A stretch of 53,259 nt of DNA from an uncultured Cytophagales bacterium (GCA_937136415.1 CAKZOK010000187.1:1-53259); one strand, 5' to 3'. Shown: positions 1 to 9,594, counted from the stretch's first letter. Program-made: numbers and translations. Notes: generated by a model not told the origin, from the letters alone.

Positions 1-18
1 AGATTTATTTTAAAAATT

Positions 19-519
19 ATGAATAATTCCCTTTTTGAACCTCGTAACATACTTTTTATTAGAGATTATGAATTTTCAGATGGTTCAAGAACTGCAGAAA
101 ATGAAGGTAAATTATCTATTATTTTAGATGTCGAAAAGGATTATACGTGGGTTATTCAAGTCTTGACTACCTCACAACAGAAAGTTCCTGATGAGAAAGT
201 AAACCACGGTTGTACCAACAGTAAGGACGGTTTGTTTTCCTTCTATTGTTTTGAAGAAAATAGAACAGTAGGAACAACACCAACTCAAAAACCTTTTGCC
301 TTTCATAAAACTACCTTTGTGTTGTTTCAGTCCAATACAAGCCAAATTCCGACAGAAAAGTATATCCAATATATGAATGATAATAAGATTAGTTTGAAGG
401 CTATTTTAGACAAAACAGAGTATAAACGACTTCTAAAATGCTTACTAAGTAGCCGTTTTTTGGCTAGAAAACTAAAACCTCATTTACAAGCTACCTTTGA
501 TAATCTTAATGATAATTAA
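19..519 (+). CDS. Hypothetical protein, possibly SH3-like beta-barrel
   Basis: I do not recognise this 166-residue protein. No signal peptide or membrane segment is seen. The first two thirds look beta-rich: a stretch near residues 30-50 (KLSIILDVEKDYTWVIQVLTT), an HGC motif near 63-65, a YCF motif and then FHKTTFVLFQ near 95-104. This outline recalls small barrels of the PemK/MazF type, but that is only an impression. The frame is open to the window edge with no stop before ATG 19, so the gene might start upstream. A strong terminator follows the stop codon. Confidence 0.6.
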   Translation: MNNSLFEPRNILFIRDYEFSDGSRTAENEGKLSIILDVEKDYTWVIQVLTTSQQKVPDEKVNHGCTNSKDGLFSFYCFEENRTVGTTPTQKPFAFHKTTFVLFQSNTSQIPTEKYIQYMNDNKISLKAILDKTEYKRLLKCLLSSRFLARKLKPHLQATFDNLNDN

Positions 520-524
520 AACAC

Positions 525-562
525 AAAAAAAGCCTACAAAATTCAATTTGTAGGCTTTTTTT
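525..562 (+). terminator. Rho-independent terminator after the first gene
   Basis: A stem pairs AAAGCCTACAAA with TTTGTAGGCTTT around a short loop and ends in a run of seven T. The A-run on the left arm means it could also stop minus-strand transcripts coming from the DUF2158 gene. Confidence 0.85.
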
Positions 563-706
563 ATAATCTAATTTTAAAACCTAAAAGGTTTAATTATTTA
601 TCTTCTTTTTTCAAAACAAAGTATATTTTGTAATTGAAATAAAATTGATAAGAAAGAAAGATATTACTAATTGGTTCAAGAGATTAATAAGATTTTTATT
701 CTCTAT

Positions 707-925
707 CTAATCTTTAATATTTAGAGTGATATTTACATTTTCACCCTGTATCAACATAGCATCATCTAAGTCGCCTACTGTTACTGGTTTATTCTCTTCA
801 TCAAAATATATACAAGTAATGCTTCTACTTCCAAAAGCATTTTTAGTATGTTTTACAGTCATTAAAGGACTGCCTGACCTTAATTGAACTACATCCCCTA
901 TTTCAAACTCTTTTTCTTCTGCCAT
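707..925 (-). CDS. DUF2158 (YodC-like) small protein
   Basis: A 72-residue cytosolic protein. The core FEIGDVVQLRSGSPLMTVKH (residues 7-26) followed by a C-x-YFDE segment matches the DUF2158/YodC family, whose members read GD-V-LRSGSPxMTV, then a CxWF/YFD strand. The length is normal for the family. The biochemical role of the family is unknown. It is read on the minus strand from ATG 925 and lies downstream of the tRNA-His gene, separated from it by a terminator, so it is probably its own transcript. Confidence 0.85.
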   Translation of the reverse strand: MAEEKEFEIGDVVQLRSGSPLMTVKHTKNAFGSRSITCIYFDEENKPVTVGDLDDAMLIQGENVNITLNIKD

Positions 926-963
926 TGAACTTTAAATTTTATAATTGAAAGAATAATTAAACT

Positions 964-998
964 AAAAAAAGGCTATACATTCTATTGAGTGTATAGCC
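964..998 (-). terminator. Terminator of the tRNA-His transcript
   Basis: On the minus strand GGCTATACA and TGTATAGCC form a perfect 9-bp stem and are followed by seven T. It starts a few bases after the tRNA 3' end. Confidence 0.85.
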
Positions 999-1004
999 AA
1001 TTTG

Positions 1005-1079
1005 GGCGAACAGTGGGGTTCGAACCCACGACCCTCGGTACCACAAACCGATACTCTAACCAACTGAGCTATGATCGCC
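1005..1079 (-). tRNA. tRNA-His (GTG anticodon)
   Basis: The minus strand folds into a complete cloverleaf. The D arm is GCTC/GAGT. The anticodon stem TCGGT/ACCGA encloses loop TTGTGGT, giving anticodon GTG. The T arm is GTGGG-TTCGAAC-CCCAC. A genomically encoded extra G at position -1 (1079) faces discriminator C73 (1005), the hallmark of histidine tRNA. CCA is not encoded. The acceptor stem has one mismatch, T5 opposite T68. Confidence 0.97.
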
Positions 1080-1138
1080 ATTTATAAAATTACAGATTTG
1101 ATAACTTTTTTGGTTACTTACTTCCGTAATTGTGAATG

Positions 1139-1169
1139 CAAAGGTAAGATGTTTTTTTGAAGTTTGCAA
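1139..1169 (-). promoter_or_regulatory. Promoter of tRNA-His
   Basis: On the minus strand TTG (1167-1169), 20 bp, then TACCTTTG (1139-1146) fit the Bacteroidota consensus TTG-N17-23-TAnnTTTG. The predicted start lies about 50 bases before the mature tRNA. Confidence 0.7.
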
Positions 1170-1425
1170 GAGATTCAATTAACTTTTTCAATTTTTTTTG
1201 TGAAAATTTTTCTCTGAAACTGTATTTAAAATAATTGTATTAGATATATTTTTGTCTAACTATTTCATTATCAAAAAGATAAATACAAGAAATGTTTTTT
1301 TCTGCATTCGAATACTTAACTTTAATAAAGTAAAAAAAGTTCGAAACGTATTATTTTTTTAAAAAAAAGAGAATAACTTTTTATTTTAAGCCAAAAAATG
1401 AGTATGTTTAATTTATAAATTCAGA

Positions 1426-1433
1426 TAGATTTG
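1426..1433 (+). promoter_or_regulatory. Candidate -7 element for the triple-TIR gene
   Basis: TAGATTTG fits TAnnTTTG and lies 88 bases before the start at 1521. No good TTG element is seen 19-20 bp upstream, so this is tentative. The rest of 1170-1520 is very AT-rich and shows no gene or clear structure. Confidence 0.4.
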
Positions 1434-1520
1434 TGATTAATACAATTACTTTAAAATAAATATCTGTATTTCAATAAAAAATTATCCTCCATTTCTACTT
1501 TAATACATTGAAATTTCATT

Positions 1521-4028
1521 ATGTCTAATTCTAATTATAAAGATATTTTTATCTCTTATGGAAGAGCAGAAAGTAAATATTTTGCCTCTCAATTATATGA
1601 TTTATTAACTGAAAAAGGCTATAAAGTGTGGTTTGACCAAAATGATATTCCTTTAGCTGTTGATTTTCAAGACCAAATAGATGAAGGAATCGAAAAGGCA
1701 GATAATTTTATTTTTGTAATAGCACCTCACTCTATTCGTTCGCCTTATTGTAAAAAAGAAATTGAATTAGCTACAAAATATAGCAAACGTATTATTCCTA
1801 TTCTTCATATTGAGCCATCGGCAGAAATGATAGATGAGTTTATGCACCCCTCTGTAAGCAAACGCAACTGGCTGTATATGAGGCAAGATTTTGTAGAAGA
1901 AAAAGGGCAAAATGAATGGCTAGATATTGATGATAAAGAAGAAGGACAAAACGGATTATTATCTATTTTAGAATCTCATAAAGAGTATGTTCGTCGTCAT
2001 ACAGAGCTATTACACAATGCCTTAGAATGGGAAAAACAATACCGTAATACTCGTTATCTGCCCTTTGGTGATAGACAAACAGCATCTGAACAATGGTTGC
2101 TTACCAAATTTAAGGATCAACAGCCTCCTTGTTTGCCTTCTTCTATTCATTGTGAATTTATTTCAGAGGCACGCAAAAATTCTGAAAATAGAATGACTGA
2201 TGTTTTTGTTTCTTATGCAGAAGAAGATGAAAAGATTCGAAATAGAGTCTTGCGCTCTTTATCACAGCATCTTATTACCACTTGGACGCATCAAATGGAT
2301 ATTCAAGCAGGAGGAGATTTTGAAGAAGAAGTAGAAAAAGGTATCGAACAGGCTGATAATTTTATCTTTTTTATTACACATGAATCTATAAAATCTCAAT
2401 ATTGTAAAAAAGAATTAGAACACGCCGTAAAATACAATAAGAGAATTATTCCTTTAAGAATGGATAATGTTACTCTTCAAGATTTTCCAGCAGAAATTAG
2501 AAACTTACAATTTATTGATTTTACAGATAATAATTATGATTTTATTCCTCGTTCGAAAAATGAAAAAACAGATTATGAAAAAGATATAGATGAATTACTT
2601 AATCAAATAAATAAAGACCGTGATTATTATCACAAACACAAAATAATTTTAAATAAAGCTATTCGTTGGAAAGAACAGAATCATAATGCAAGTATTTTGT
2701 TGAGAGGGCATAATCTTGATGAAGCAAAAATATGGTTAAAAATAGGACTGCAAAGGGACAAGTATTTGCCTACAAGGCTACATGAAGAATTTATTAGAGA
2801 AAGTGAAGTCAAAAGTGGGCAGCTTAGTACAGAGGTTTTTATATGTTACTCAAGAGCAGATGGAGATTATGCCAGAAAACTAAACGACGAATTACAAGAA
2901 AACGGCAAAACAACATGGTTTGACCAAGAAAGTATTGCCTCTGGTGCAGATTTTCAACAAGAAATATATAATGGAATTGAAGCCTGTGAAAATTTTGTCT
3001 TTATTATTTCTCCCAACGCAGTCAAATCTCCGTATTGTGATGATGAAGTAAAATTTGCTGCAAAACTCGGAAAAAGAATAATTACGATACTTTATAGAGC
3101 CACCGAAACATTTGATATTCCAATAGAATTATCCAACATACAGTGGATTAATTTTATTCCTAATCAAATTACATTTCATGATTCCTTTGCCGAGCTTATT
3201 CGTACATTAGATACAGACAGAGAACACGTAAAAGCACATAATCATTGGTATCAAGAAGCCCTACAATGGGACAAACAAGATAGAAATGATGATTTTTTAT
3301 TGGTCGGAACAGAATATTTTTTGGCGCATTCGTGGTACGAAGAAGCAATTTTGAAAAAGAAAACACCTTCTCCAAATAGCCTTCAAACTCAATATTTAAA
3401 GTCTTGTAAAGAAGCTATTGAAGCCAAAGAAGTTGAAAAAAAACGATTAGAAGAACAATTACTAACACTTGAAAAAGACAGAAATACAGAAGCAAAAAAA
3501 CGAATTGAACGTCAGAAAATATTTCTTGTAATAGCTTCATTTGCACTTCTGATTTCGATAGTGGCTGGTATTTATGCTTTTATAGAAAAAGCAAGCGCTC
3601 AAACAAGTGAATTAAGAGCCATAGAAAATGAAAGATTAGCAAAACAAAATGAAGATGAAGCAATAAAAAGTAAGTTGGAGGCACAAGAAGCGATTGAAAA
3701 TCTGAATCAAAAAAATCAAGAATTACAAGAGGCATTAATACAAATAGATTCTGCCATACAAAAACAAAGTGTGGCTGTAAAAGAAAAAATACAAGCAGAA
3801 TCTATCCTTGCTGTAAAAGAAAATAGATTTAGAAAAGATGGAGTTGTAAAGCAAAGAACATTTATAGAAGATAGAATGAGAATGCGTGATGAAATTTTGA
3901 AAACAAGAACATCATTACTCAATTATGCTCGCCAGTTGGAAAGGTTAGGAGTTGTCAGAACAGCAGTAAGACAATCATTAGAAAAACAAATTGAAGAGGA
4001 TATAAAAATATTACTTAAAGCATTATAA
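1521..4028 (+). CDS. Triple-TIR domain membrane protein
   Basis: An 835-residue protein with three TIR domains at about 6-95, 226-312 and 436-525. Each starts with an [IV]-[FS]-x-[SC]Y strand (DIFISY, DVFVSY, EVFICY) and contains the S-x-YC-x-x-E motif. The glutamates at E80, E298 and E509 sit where NAD-cleaving TIR enzymes have their catalytic Glu, so all three domains could be active. Each TIR is followed by a linker repeat of the form L-x-x-AL-W-x-x-Q-x-R-N...LLxG...A-x-x-WL, the type known between TIR domains and C-terminal WD40 or TPR modules in nSTAND-like proteins. Here no WD40 follows. Instead there is a coiled coil (about 630-665), one membrane helix (667-686) and a second long coiled coil (690-775). 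A signalling or defence role by NAD cleavage is inferred. It stands alone, without a recognisable partner gene. Confidence 0.9.
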   Translation: MSNSNYKDIFISYGRAESKYFASQLYDLLTEKGYKVWFDQNDIPLAVDFQDQIDEGIEKADNFIFVIAPHSIRSPYCKKEIELATKYSKRIIPILHIEPSAEMIDEFMHPSVSKRNWLYMRQDFVEEKGQNEWLDIDDKEEGQNGLLSILESHKEYVRRHTELLHNALEWEKQYRNTRYLPFGDRQTASEQWLLTKFKDQQPPCLPSSIHCEFISEARKNSENRMTDVFVSYAEEDEKIRNRVLRSLSQHLITTWTHQMDIQAGGDFEEEVEKGIEQADNFIFFITHESIKSQYCKKELEHAVKYNKRIIPLRMDNVTLQDFPAEIRNLQFIDFTDNNYDFIPRSKNEKTDYEKDIDELLNQINKDRDYYHKHKIILNKAIRWKEQNHNASILLRGHNLDEAKIWLKIGLQRDKYLPTRLHEEFIRESEVKSGQLSTEVFICYSRADGDYARKLNDELQENGKTTWFDQESIASGADFQQEIYNGIEACENFVFIISPNAVKSPYCDDEVKFAAKLGKRIITILYRATETFDIPIELSNIQWINFIPNQITFHDSFAELIRTLDTDREHVKAHNHWYQEALQWDKQDRNDDFLLVGTEYFLAHSWYEEAILKKKTPSPNSLQTQYLKSCKEAIEAKEVEKKRLEEQLLTLEKDRNTEAKKRIERQKIFLVIASFALLISIVAGIYAFIEKASAQTSELRAIENERLAKQNEDEAIKSKLEAQEAIENLNQKNQELQEALIQIDSAIQKQSVAVKEKIQAESILAVKENRFRKDGVVKQRTFIEDRMRMRDEILKTRTSLLNYARQLERLGVVRTAVRQSLEKQIEEDIKILLKAL

Positions 4029-4218
4029 ATTACAGATTACAAATCTATTTTGTATAATAAAGGTTATCACAATTAATTTTTCACTGTGTTTAGTTCCTTA
4101 GAACCGAATTTATGGCTTTCTAAGAGGAGTGATGTACATACAGTATGACACTTCTGAGCAAACAAACACCCAAAATATTTCATCTAAAAATAATTTTTTA
4201 CTAATCACTAAATAAAAT

Positions 4219-5091
4219 ATGACTATCAATTCATCAGATTCAATATTTATAAACAAAACCAAACTTGACTTGCCTTTCTTAAAAAAAGAGGTAAGTAGAT
4301 TAGCTGAAAAAGTAGCGCAGTTTATTTATACAGAAGCTCAAAATTTTGATAAAGATGATATTGAAGTTAAGAGTTTTAATAGTTTGGTGTCTTATGTGGA
4401 CAAAGAAGCCGAAAAAAGAATTGTTGAAAAATTGAGAGAATTACTCCCTCAAGCTGGAATTATTGCAGAAGAAGGAACAGGAACACCAAAAGAAGAAGGG
4501 CTTAATTGGATAATTGACCCATTAGATGGAACAACGAATTTTGTTCACGGAATACCTGTTTATTCTATTAGTATTGCACTTTCTTATACTCAAAAAAATC
4601 AAAATCAATCCAAAACAGAGCTTTTATTAGGTGTTGTTTATGAAGTAAATCGAAAAGAATGTTTTGCTGCATATCAAAATGGAGGCGCAACCCTAAATGA
4701 AAAAAAAATAACAGTATCTGGAGAAAGTAAATTAGGAAAATCATTAATTGCAACAGGTTTTCCCTATGAAGATTTTGATAAAATCGAAGATTACCTTTTT
4801 ATGATGGGAGCAATGATGAAAGCAGCACACGGACTTAGAAGGCTTGGGTCGGCTGCCGTAGATTTGTCTTATGTTGCAGCAGGGCGTTTTGAAGGATATT
4901 TTGAGTACAATCTCAATGCGTGGGACGTAGCAGCAGGCGCACTTATTGTAAAAGAAGCAGGAGGAATTGTGAGTGATTTTGAAGGAAATGAAGTAGTGGA
5001 AAATTACGTATTTGGAAAACAAATTATTGCAGCAACAGGTATTCACTCACAAATTTTGAAATTGGTAAGAGAGGTTTTCTTGAAGAAATAA
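4219..5091 (+). CDS. suhB: Inositol-1-monophosphatase family protein (SuhB-like)
   Basis: A 290-residue cytosolic Mg-dependent phosphatase. Motifs in order are the metal-binding glutamates in AEEGTG (E84, E85), DPLDGTTNF (D100, L102, D103, G104, T105) and the C-terminal WDVAAG (D236), followed by KEAGG. These are the family's metal and substrate ligands. The length is slightly above the usual 260-270 because of an N-terminal extension of about 15 residues. The family hydrolyses myo-inositol 1-phosphate and related sugar phosphates. In many bacteria SuhB also acts in rRNA transcription, so the true substrate is open. It is 190 bases from the TIR gene, and that spacer contains a stem-loop (CCTTAGAA...TTCTAAG, 4095-4131). 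Confidence 0.93.
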   Translation: MTINSSDSIFINKTKLDLPFLKKEVSRLAEKVAQFIYTEAQNFDKDDIEVKSFNSLVSYVDKEAEKRIVEKLRELLPQAGIIAEEGTGTPKEEGLNWIIDPLDGTTNFVHGIPVYSISIALSYTQKNQNQSKTELLLGVVYEVNRKECFAAYQNGGATLNEKKITVSGESKLGKSLIATGFPYEDFDKIEDYLFMMGAMMKAAHGLRRLGSAAVDLSYVAAGRFEGYFEYNLNAWDVAAGALIVKEAGGIVSDFEGNEVVENYVFGKQIIAATGIHSQILKLVREVFLKK

Positions 5092-5102
5092 ATTTAGAGC
5101 AT

Positions 5103-5131
5103 TTTGCCCTAAAAAAAATATACTATATTTG
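5103..5131 (+). promoter_or_regulatory. Promoter of the YfhO gene
   Basis: TTTG (5103-5106), 17 bp, then TATATTTG (5124-5131), about 43 bases before ATG 5174, match the Bacteroidota promoter consensus. Confidence 0.7.
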
Positions 5132-5173
5132 TAGCACAAAAAAAATAGAATTTTATAAAGCCATCTTAATTTA

Positions 5174-7717
5174 ATGAAAAACTTCTCTTTTGCTTCTCTT
5201 TTGCCTCATCTGATTGCTATTGTAGCCTTCTACCTTCTTACTTTTGTTTATTTTGCTCCCGAATTATTGGACAATAAATCACTCTCTCAAAGTGATATGA
5301 TGCAATATAAAGGAATGGTACAAGAAAACTCAAAATACCTTCAAAATCATGATGAACCTTCTATGTGGAATGGGCGAATGTTTTCAGGAATGCCTGCTTA
5401 TATGACCTACCCAATTTTTCCTTATGGTGCTTTGCCTATTTTTGAGGTGATTTTGCGTGGTGGTTTTGCCGAACAAACAGGAGCGCATTTGCTGTTTTTG
5501 GCTATGTTTTGTACCTATATTATGCTTTTATGTTTTGGTACAAAACCTATCTGGAGTGCTGTGGGAGGGGCAGTTTTTGCTTTTACAACCTACAATTTGA
5601 TTCTTATAGAAGTTGGGCATGTTACCAAACTTTGGGCGATTGCCTACTCTGCTCTTATTTTGGGAGGAATGAAACTTACTTTTAACAAAAAATACTGGCT
5701 AGGGTTTGCGCTAACTGCTTTAGGAATGGCTTTAGAAGTCAAAGCAAGTCATTACCAAATTACGTATTATTTAGGTTTTATTTGTCTAATTTTTGGAATA
5801 AATGAACTGATTTTTTCTGTCAAAAATAATCAAATTCCGATTTTTATCAAACAAGCAGGGCTTTTAATTGTAGCCTTTGTTTTGGGAGTTGGAGTAAATG
5901 CAGGAAAAATTTTGACAACAATAGAATATAGCCCTTTTTCTACTCGTGGAGGAACAGAACTAACAATCAATAAAAATAATACTGACCCAAATAGCCAATC
6001 TCAAAGTAATGATGGATTGAGTAAAGATTATGCGTTTAGTTGGAGTCAAGGTATTGGAGAAACATTTACTTTGCTTGTACCATATCTGTATGGTGGTTCA
6101 TCTTCCGAAATTTTGGATAAAGATTCAGAAACCTACAACGCATTAAGACAATCTGGGCAATATTCAGAAAAGCAGCTTCAAGAATTACCAATTCCACTTT
6201 ATCATGGAAGCCAGCCTTTTACGGCAGCTCCTATTTATGCAGGCGCAATTTTGTGTTTTTTGTTTGTTTGGGGAATAATTGTATTAAATAATCGTGAAAA
6301 ATGGTGGATTCTAATTGCAGCTCTTTTTATGGCAATGCTTGCTTGGGGGCAAAATTTTGCATCTCTAAATTATTTCTTATTTGATTATATACCAGGCTTT
6401 AATAAATTTCGTTCGGTTTCGATGGCACTTGCCCTAACCATTTTATTGATGAGTATTTTGGCTTTTGAAACATTGAGTCAGAAATTGGAAAATTATTTTA
6501 TTAAAAATAATGATAAAGAAGATGCAAATAAAGAAAAGACATTTCTCAAAAATCTTTTTATTGCTGGTGGAATTACAGGAGGGTTATGTGTCTTGATTTT
6601 GCTTTTTTCTGGAAATATGAATCTAAGTGCTGCCTCTGATTCACAGCTTGGGCAGCTTGCCGATTTGGTTCGTCAAGACCGTTTATCGATGCTTCGTTCT
6701 AGTGCTTTTCGTTCTTTATTTTTGATTATTTTGGTCATGGGAACAATTTATTTATACATCAAAAAGACAATTCCTGTGATGGCTGCTTTTGCCTTGATTG
6801 GGCTTTTGGCTGTTGGTGATGTGTTTTTGATAGGAAAAAACTATCTTCCTGCGTCCAAATTCAAAAAAGGTGCTGCACAAACAACTATGAGTCCTACGCC
6901 AGTTGATACTGAAATTTTTAAGGATAAAGAATTAGGATATAGAGTAATGTCGCTTCAAAACTTCCAACAAGAAACCAGAACGGCATATTTTCATCGCTCG
7001 GTAGGTGGTTATTTTGCTGCCAAAATGCAACGCTATCAAGATTTGCTAGAAAGACCTTTAGCAAAAGAACAGAATTTTATTATGTCTTCTTTACAGGCTC
7101 AAAAACGCCCAGATTTTTCTCAAATTCCTGTTCTCAATATGCTAAACACTCGTTATATTACCTATGGAACAGCAAAAGAACAAATGCTTTATAATCCAAA
7201 TACGTATGGAAGTGCTTGGTTTGTTTCGAAAGTAATTCAAGTAAATAGCCCAGATGACCAAATGGGAGCATTGATGGGAGTAGGAATAAATGAAAAAATT
7301 GATTGGAAAAAAACAGCTATTTTGGATAGAAGCAAATTTAAGATTTCACAATCCGAAACAGCAAAATATAATTTGGATAGTGCAGCAACAATAAAACTAA
7401 CAAAATATGATTCGAAGGTATTGGAGTATGAAAGTAATAACTCAAATGATGGTTTTGCTGTTTTTTCAGAGATTTATTATCCAAAAGGTTGGGTAGCCAC
7501 TATTGATGGAAAAGAAGCAAATATTGTTTCTGTAAACTATGTCCTTCGTGCTTTAGAAATTCCGAAAGGAAAGCATAAAATTACATTCACTTTCGAATCT
7601 GATTCTTATAAAACAGGCGCACTTATTACTCAAATTTCTTCTTGGCTTGTTTTGCTTGTCGTTTTGATAAGTTTGGGAATGGGAATCAAAAATCAAATGA
7701 AAAATAAGGAAGAATAA
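5174..7717 (+). CDS. YfhO family polytopic membrane protein
   Basis: An 847-residue protein with an N-terminal membrane helix, the conserved early segment SQSDMMQYKGM (residues about 36-46) and WNGRMFSGMPAY, then many hydrophobic helices up to about residue 560. A C-terminal soluble domain contains YYPKGWVATIDGKEA, and a last helix lies near 815-835. This arrangement and the WxxxxDGK motif are typical of the YfhO/DUF6044-like family, GT-C-fold membrane proteins implicated in glycosylation of cell-envelope polymers in Gram-positives. In Bacteroidota the substrate is unknown. It has its own promoter, and the next gene is convergent. Confidence 0.88.
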   Translation: MKNFSFASLLPHLIAIVAFYLLTFVYFAPELLDNKSLSQSDMMQYKGMVQENSKYLQNHDEPSMWNGRMFSGMPAYMTYPIFPYGALPIFEVILRGGFAEQTGAHLLFLAMFCTYIMLLCFGTKPIWSAVGGAVFAFTTYNLILIEVGHVTKLWAIAYSALILGGMKLTFNKKYWLGFALTALGMALEVKASHYQITYYLGFICLIFGINELIFSVKNNQIPIFIKQAGLLIVAFVLGVGVNAGKILTTIEYSPFSTRGGTELTINKNNTDPNSQSQSNDGLSKDYAFSWSQGIGETFTLLVPYLYGGSSSEILDKDSETYNALRQSGQYSEKQLQELPIPLYHGSQPFTAAPIYAGAILCFLFVWGIIVLNNREKWWILIAALFMAMLAWGQNFASLNYFLFDYIPGFNKFRSVSMALALTILLMSILAFETLSQKLENYFIKNNDKEDANKEKTFLKNLFIAGGITGGLCVLILLFSGNMNLSAASDSQLGQLADLVRQDRLSMLRSSAFRSLFLIILVMGTIYLYIKKTIPVMAAFALIGLLAVGDVFLIGKNYLPASKFKKGAAQTTMSPTPVDTEIFKDKELGYRVMSLQNFQQETRTAYFHRSVGGYFAAKMQRYQDLLERPLAKEQNFIMSSLQAQKRPDFSQIPVLNMLNTRYITYGTAKEQMLYNPNTYGSAWFVSKVIQVNSPDDQMGALMGVGINEKIDWKKTAILDRSKFKISQSETAKYNLDSAATIKLTKYDSKVLEYESNNSNDGFAVFSEIYYPKGWVATIDGKEANIVSVNYVLRALEIPKGKHKITFTFESDSYKTGALITQISSWLVLLVVLISLGMGIKNQMKNKEE

Positions 7718-7721
7718 AGAA

Positions 7722-7760
7722 AAAAAATAGTTTAGAGTACATATAAAAAAATACTCTAAA
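7722..7760 (-). terminator. Terminator of the BamA/TamA-like gene
   Basis: TTTAGAGTA (7731-7739) pairs with TACTCTAAA (7752-7760). Read on the minus strand, the stem is followed by CTA and eight T, so it serves the minus-strand gene that ends at 7866. Confidence 0.75.
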
Positions 7761-7865
7761 GCTAGGCTGTTCAATCAATGGTAAAAAGTTCCTTACCTTT
7801 TTCTTCCCTTTTAGAAACTAAAATTAAAAATTTAGAAAAGTGATGTTTTGTCTAGTAGTATGCCT

Positions 7866-9392
7866 CTAAAAATCAGCTTTCCAACCCAAACGAAATCCAG
7901 AAGCACCTGTATTTGTAAATGAATATTCAGCTCTAAAAACCATATTAAAATAAAGCACCATATCAATTCCTGCGCCTGTTCCATATAGCCATTGATTTGG
8001 AAGAGAATTAGATTCATAAGGATTTAAGAGCTGTGCATATCCTGTATCAAAATATACTTTTGGGTAAATAGCAACAGGGATTTTGGAAAATTGAGAAGGC
8101 ATTTTATCCAAACGAAATGTATTTTCAAATAATTTAAAACGCAGTGTGTTTTTCAAAATGGCATGTTGTTCAGATTCAGTTACATTATATTCAAAGCCAC
8201 GAATTACATCACGTCCATATCCAATTCCACGTAAATTATTATAGGGTGTGTTTTGCGAAAAAGTCATCTTTACAGTGGCAGCACTATGAAAAAATAATTT
8301 TTTAGATAGAGGAATAAATTTAGCAAATTCGGTACGAGCTGTAAACAAACTAAAATCATTTTGTGTAATTCCTAAACCCTGTTGTTGAATGCCAAATAAA
8401 AAATAATAGCCCTTTAATGGATAATTGGCTCTATCTCTCAAATCTCTAAAAAAATTATATTCTAATTCTATATAACGTTGATTGTTTTTTCCTTCTCCAA
8501 AAAAATTACCATTTAATTGTACGATTGTATCAGCAATAGTTTGATTACGATAACCAACAGAAAAAGTATGACGGTCGTAAAAATGACTACGAGCTGTAAG
8601 AGAAAGACCACTATAAAACCTCGAACTAAGCACTTTTCTATCAGGAGTTTGAACAAAACGAAGTGTATCTTTATCGGTAAGGTAGCCCACACTGCTATTC
8701 TCAGCATATCCAACAGACATATTAAGTCCCAAAGTTTGCGCTTTGTTGATATAAGGAACAGAATAACGAAGGTCAAATTTATTGGTAAAACCTGTCTGAA
8801 GAAGAAGCGATAAATTTTCATTACGCCCTCTAAAATTATTATGTTTAAATCGAATTCCATATTCCAAACGCCTCAAATCTCTGCCCTGTTGATTCCACCA
8901 AACATTAAAATTTCGGTCTGCCAACTCAATGATTGGAATAGGAAAAATATACCATTGCTCTGTAAGGCTAATAATAATATCTAATTCGCCCTTTTTAAAT
9001 TCTTCATAAAAAATATCTACTGTAATAAAAAGACGAGTATTAAAAATCTTATTTGATTCCTGTTCCAAAACCTCCTCTATATCTTTTCTATGAATTTTGT
9101 AGCCTTCATAGATGGCAAGCTCTCGCAAGATTATTTTATCTTTTGTTTTTTTATGACATTCCAAATGAATATGAGAAATGGTTACACTATCACTAGAAAA
9201 ATAGGTCATTTCTTCACTAGGTGATTGTTTTTTTTCAGAAAGATGAAATTTTTTGTTCCCTTTTTTTATTTTATCTTTTTGCTCTAATTGACTTTCTGTC
9301 TTTTCTTGTGCTTTTATTTCGAATCTAATTCCTATCAAAATTGTTAAAAGAAGAAATAAAGAGAATATATATTTAATTGTATAATAAATCAT
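7866..9392 (-). CDS. BamA/TamA family outer-membrane beta-barrel protein
   Basis: A 508-residue protein with a signal peptide (residues 1-29, ending ...EIKAQ). A POTRA-like region follows at about 70-165, holding the helix-strand pattern LRELAIYEGYKIHRKDIEEV and LFITVDIFY. A C-terminal surface-antigen (D15-type) barrel ends in an aromatic residue (WKADF), as Omp85 proteins do. The GFEYNVT segment near 400 matches the region of the family's VRGF/Y loop. With one or two POTRA units it is shorter than true BamA (five), so it is a TamA-like or accessory Omp85 member rather than the essential BamA. Its transport or insertion substrate is unknown. It is monocistronic with its own terminator. Confidence 0.87.
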   Translation of the reverse strand: MIYYTIKYIFSLFLLLTILIGIRFEIKAQEKTESQLEQKDKIKKGNKKFHLSEKKQSPSEEMTYFSSDSVTISHIHLECHKKTKDKIILRELAIYEGYKIHRKDIEEVLEQESNKIFNTRLFITVDIFYEEFKKGELDIIISLTEQWYIFPIPIIELADRNFNVWWNQQGRDLRRLEYGIRFKHNNFRGRNENLSLLLQTGFTNKFDLRYSVPYINKAQTLGLNMSVGYAENSSVGYLTDKDTLRFVQTPDRKVLSSRFYSGLSLTARSHFYDRHTFSVGYRNQTIADTIVQLNGNFFGEGKNNQRYIELEYNFFRDLRDRANYPLKGYYFLFGIQQQGLGITQNDFSLFTARTEFAKFIPLSKKLFFHSAATVKMTFSQNTPYNNLRGIGYGRDVIRGFEYNVTESEQHAILKNTLRFKLFENTFRLDKMPSQFSKIPVAIYPKVYFDTGYAQLLNPYESNSLPNQWLYGTGAGIDMVLYFNMVFRAEYSFTNTGASGFRLGWKADF

Positions 9393-9594
9393 TTACTTAG
9401 TATTATTTTAATCTTTTAGAGGATATTTTACTCTTATTGCCATTTTTTATTTTAATTAATAACCAAAAAAGTGGAATGCAATTTATCTAATTTTTACTAT
9501 AATGACCCAACAATATGGCATTTTGGTTGCAAAAACACCAAACTTTATTTCATATTTTTCGTTAAAAGCATTTTTTTACAAAAAATAATAATGC

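Noticed and set aside
1521..4028. Triple-TIR gene as part of a Thoeris or other known defence pair
   Set aside because: No SIR2, macro-domain or Argonaute partner lies beside it. The neighbours are tRNA-His and suhB.
4080..4160. GTTCCTTAGAACCGAATT-like repeat shared with 34205-34235
   Set aside because: The resemblance is only about half of the positions. It may reflect a known Bacteroidota repeat, but I cannot support it here.
8517..8813. A 98-codon plus-strand open frame
   Set aside because: Antisense to the well-supported BamA/TamA-like barrel. No family resemblance or promoter.
7866..9392. The essential BamA
   Set aside because: Too short, with at most two POTRA units instead of five, and no bam or skp neighbours.
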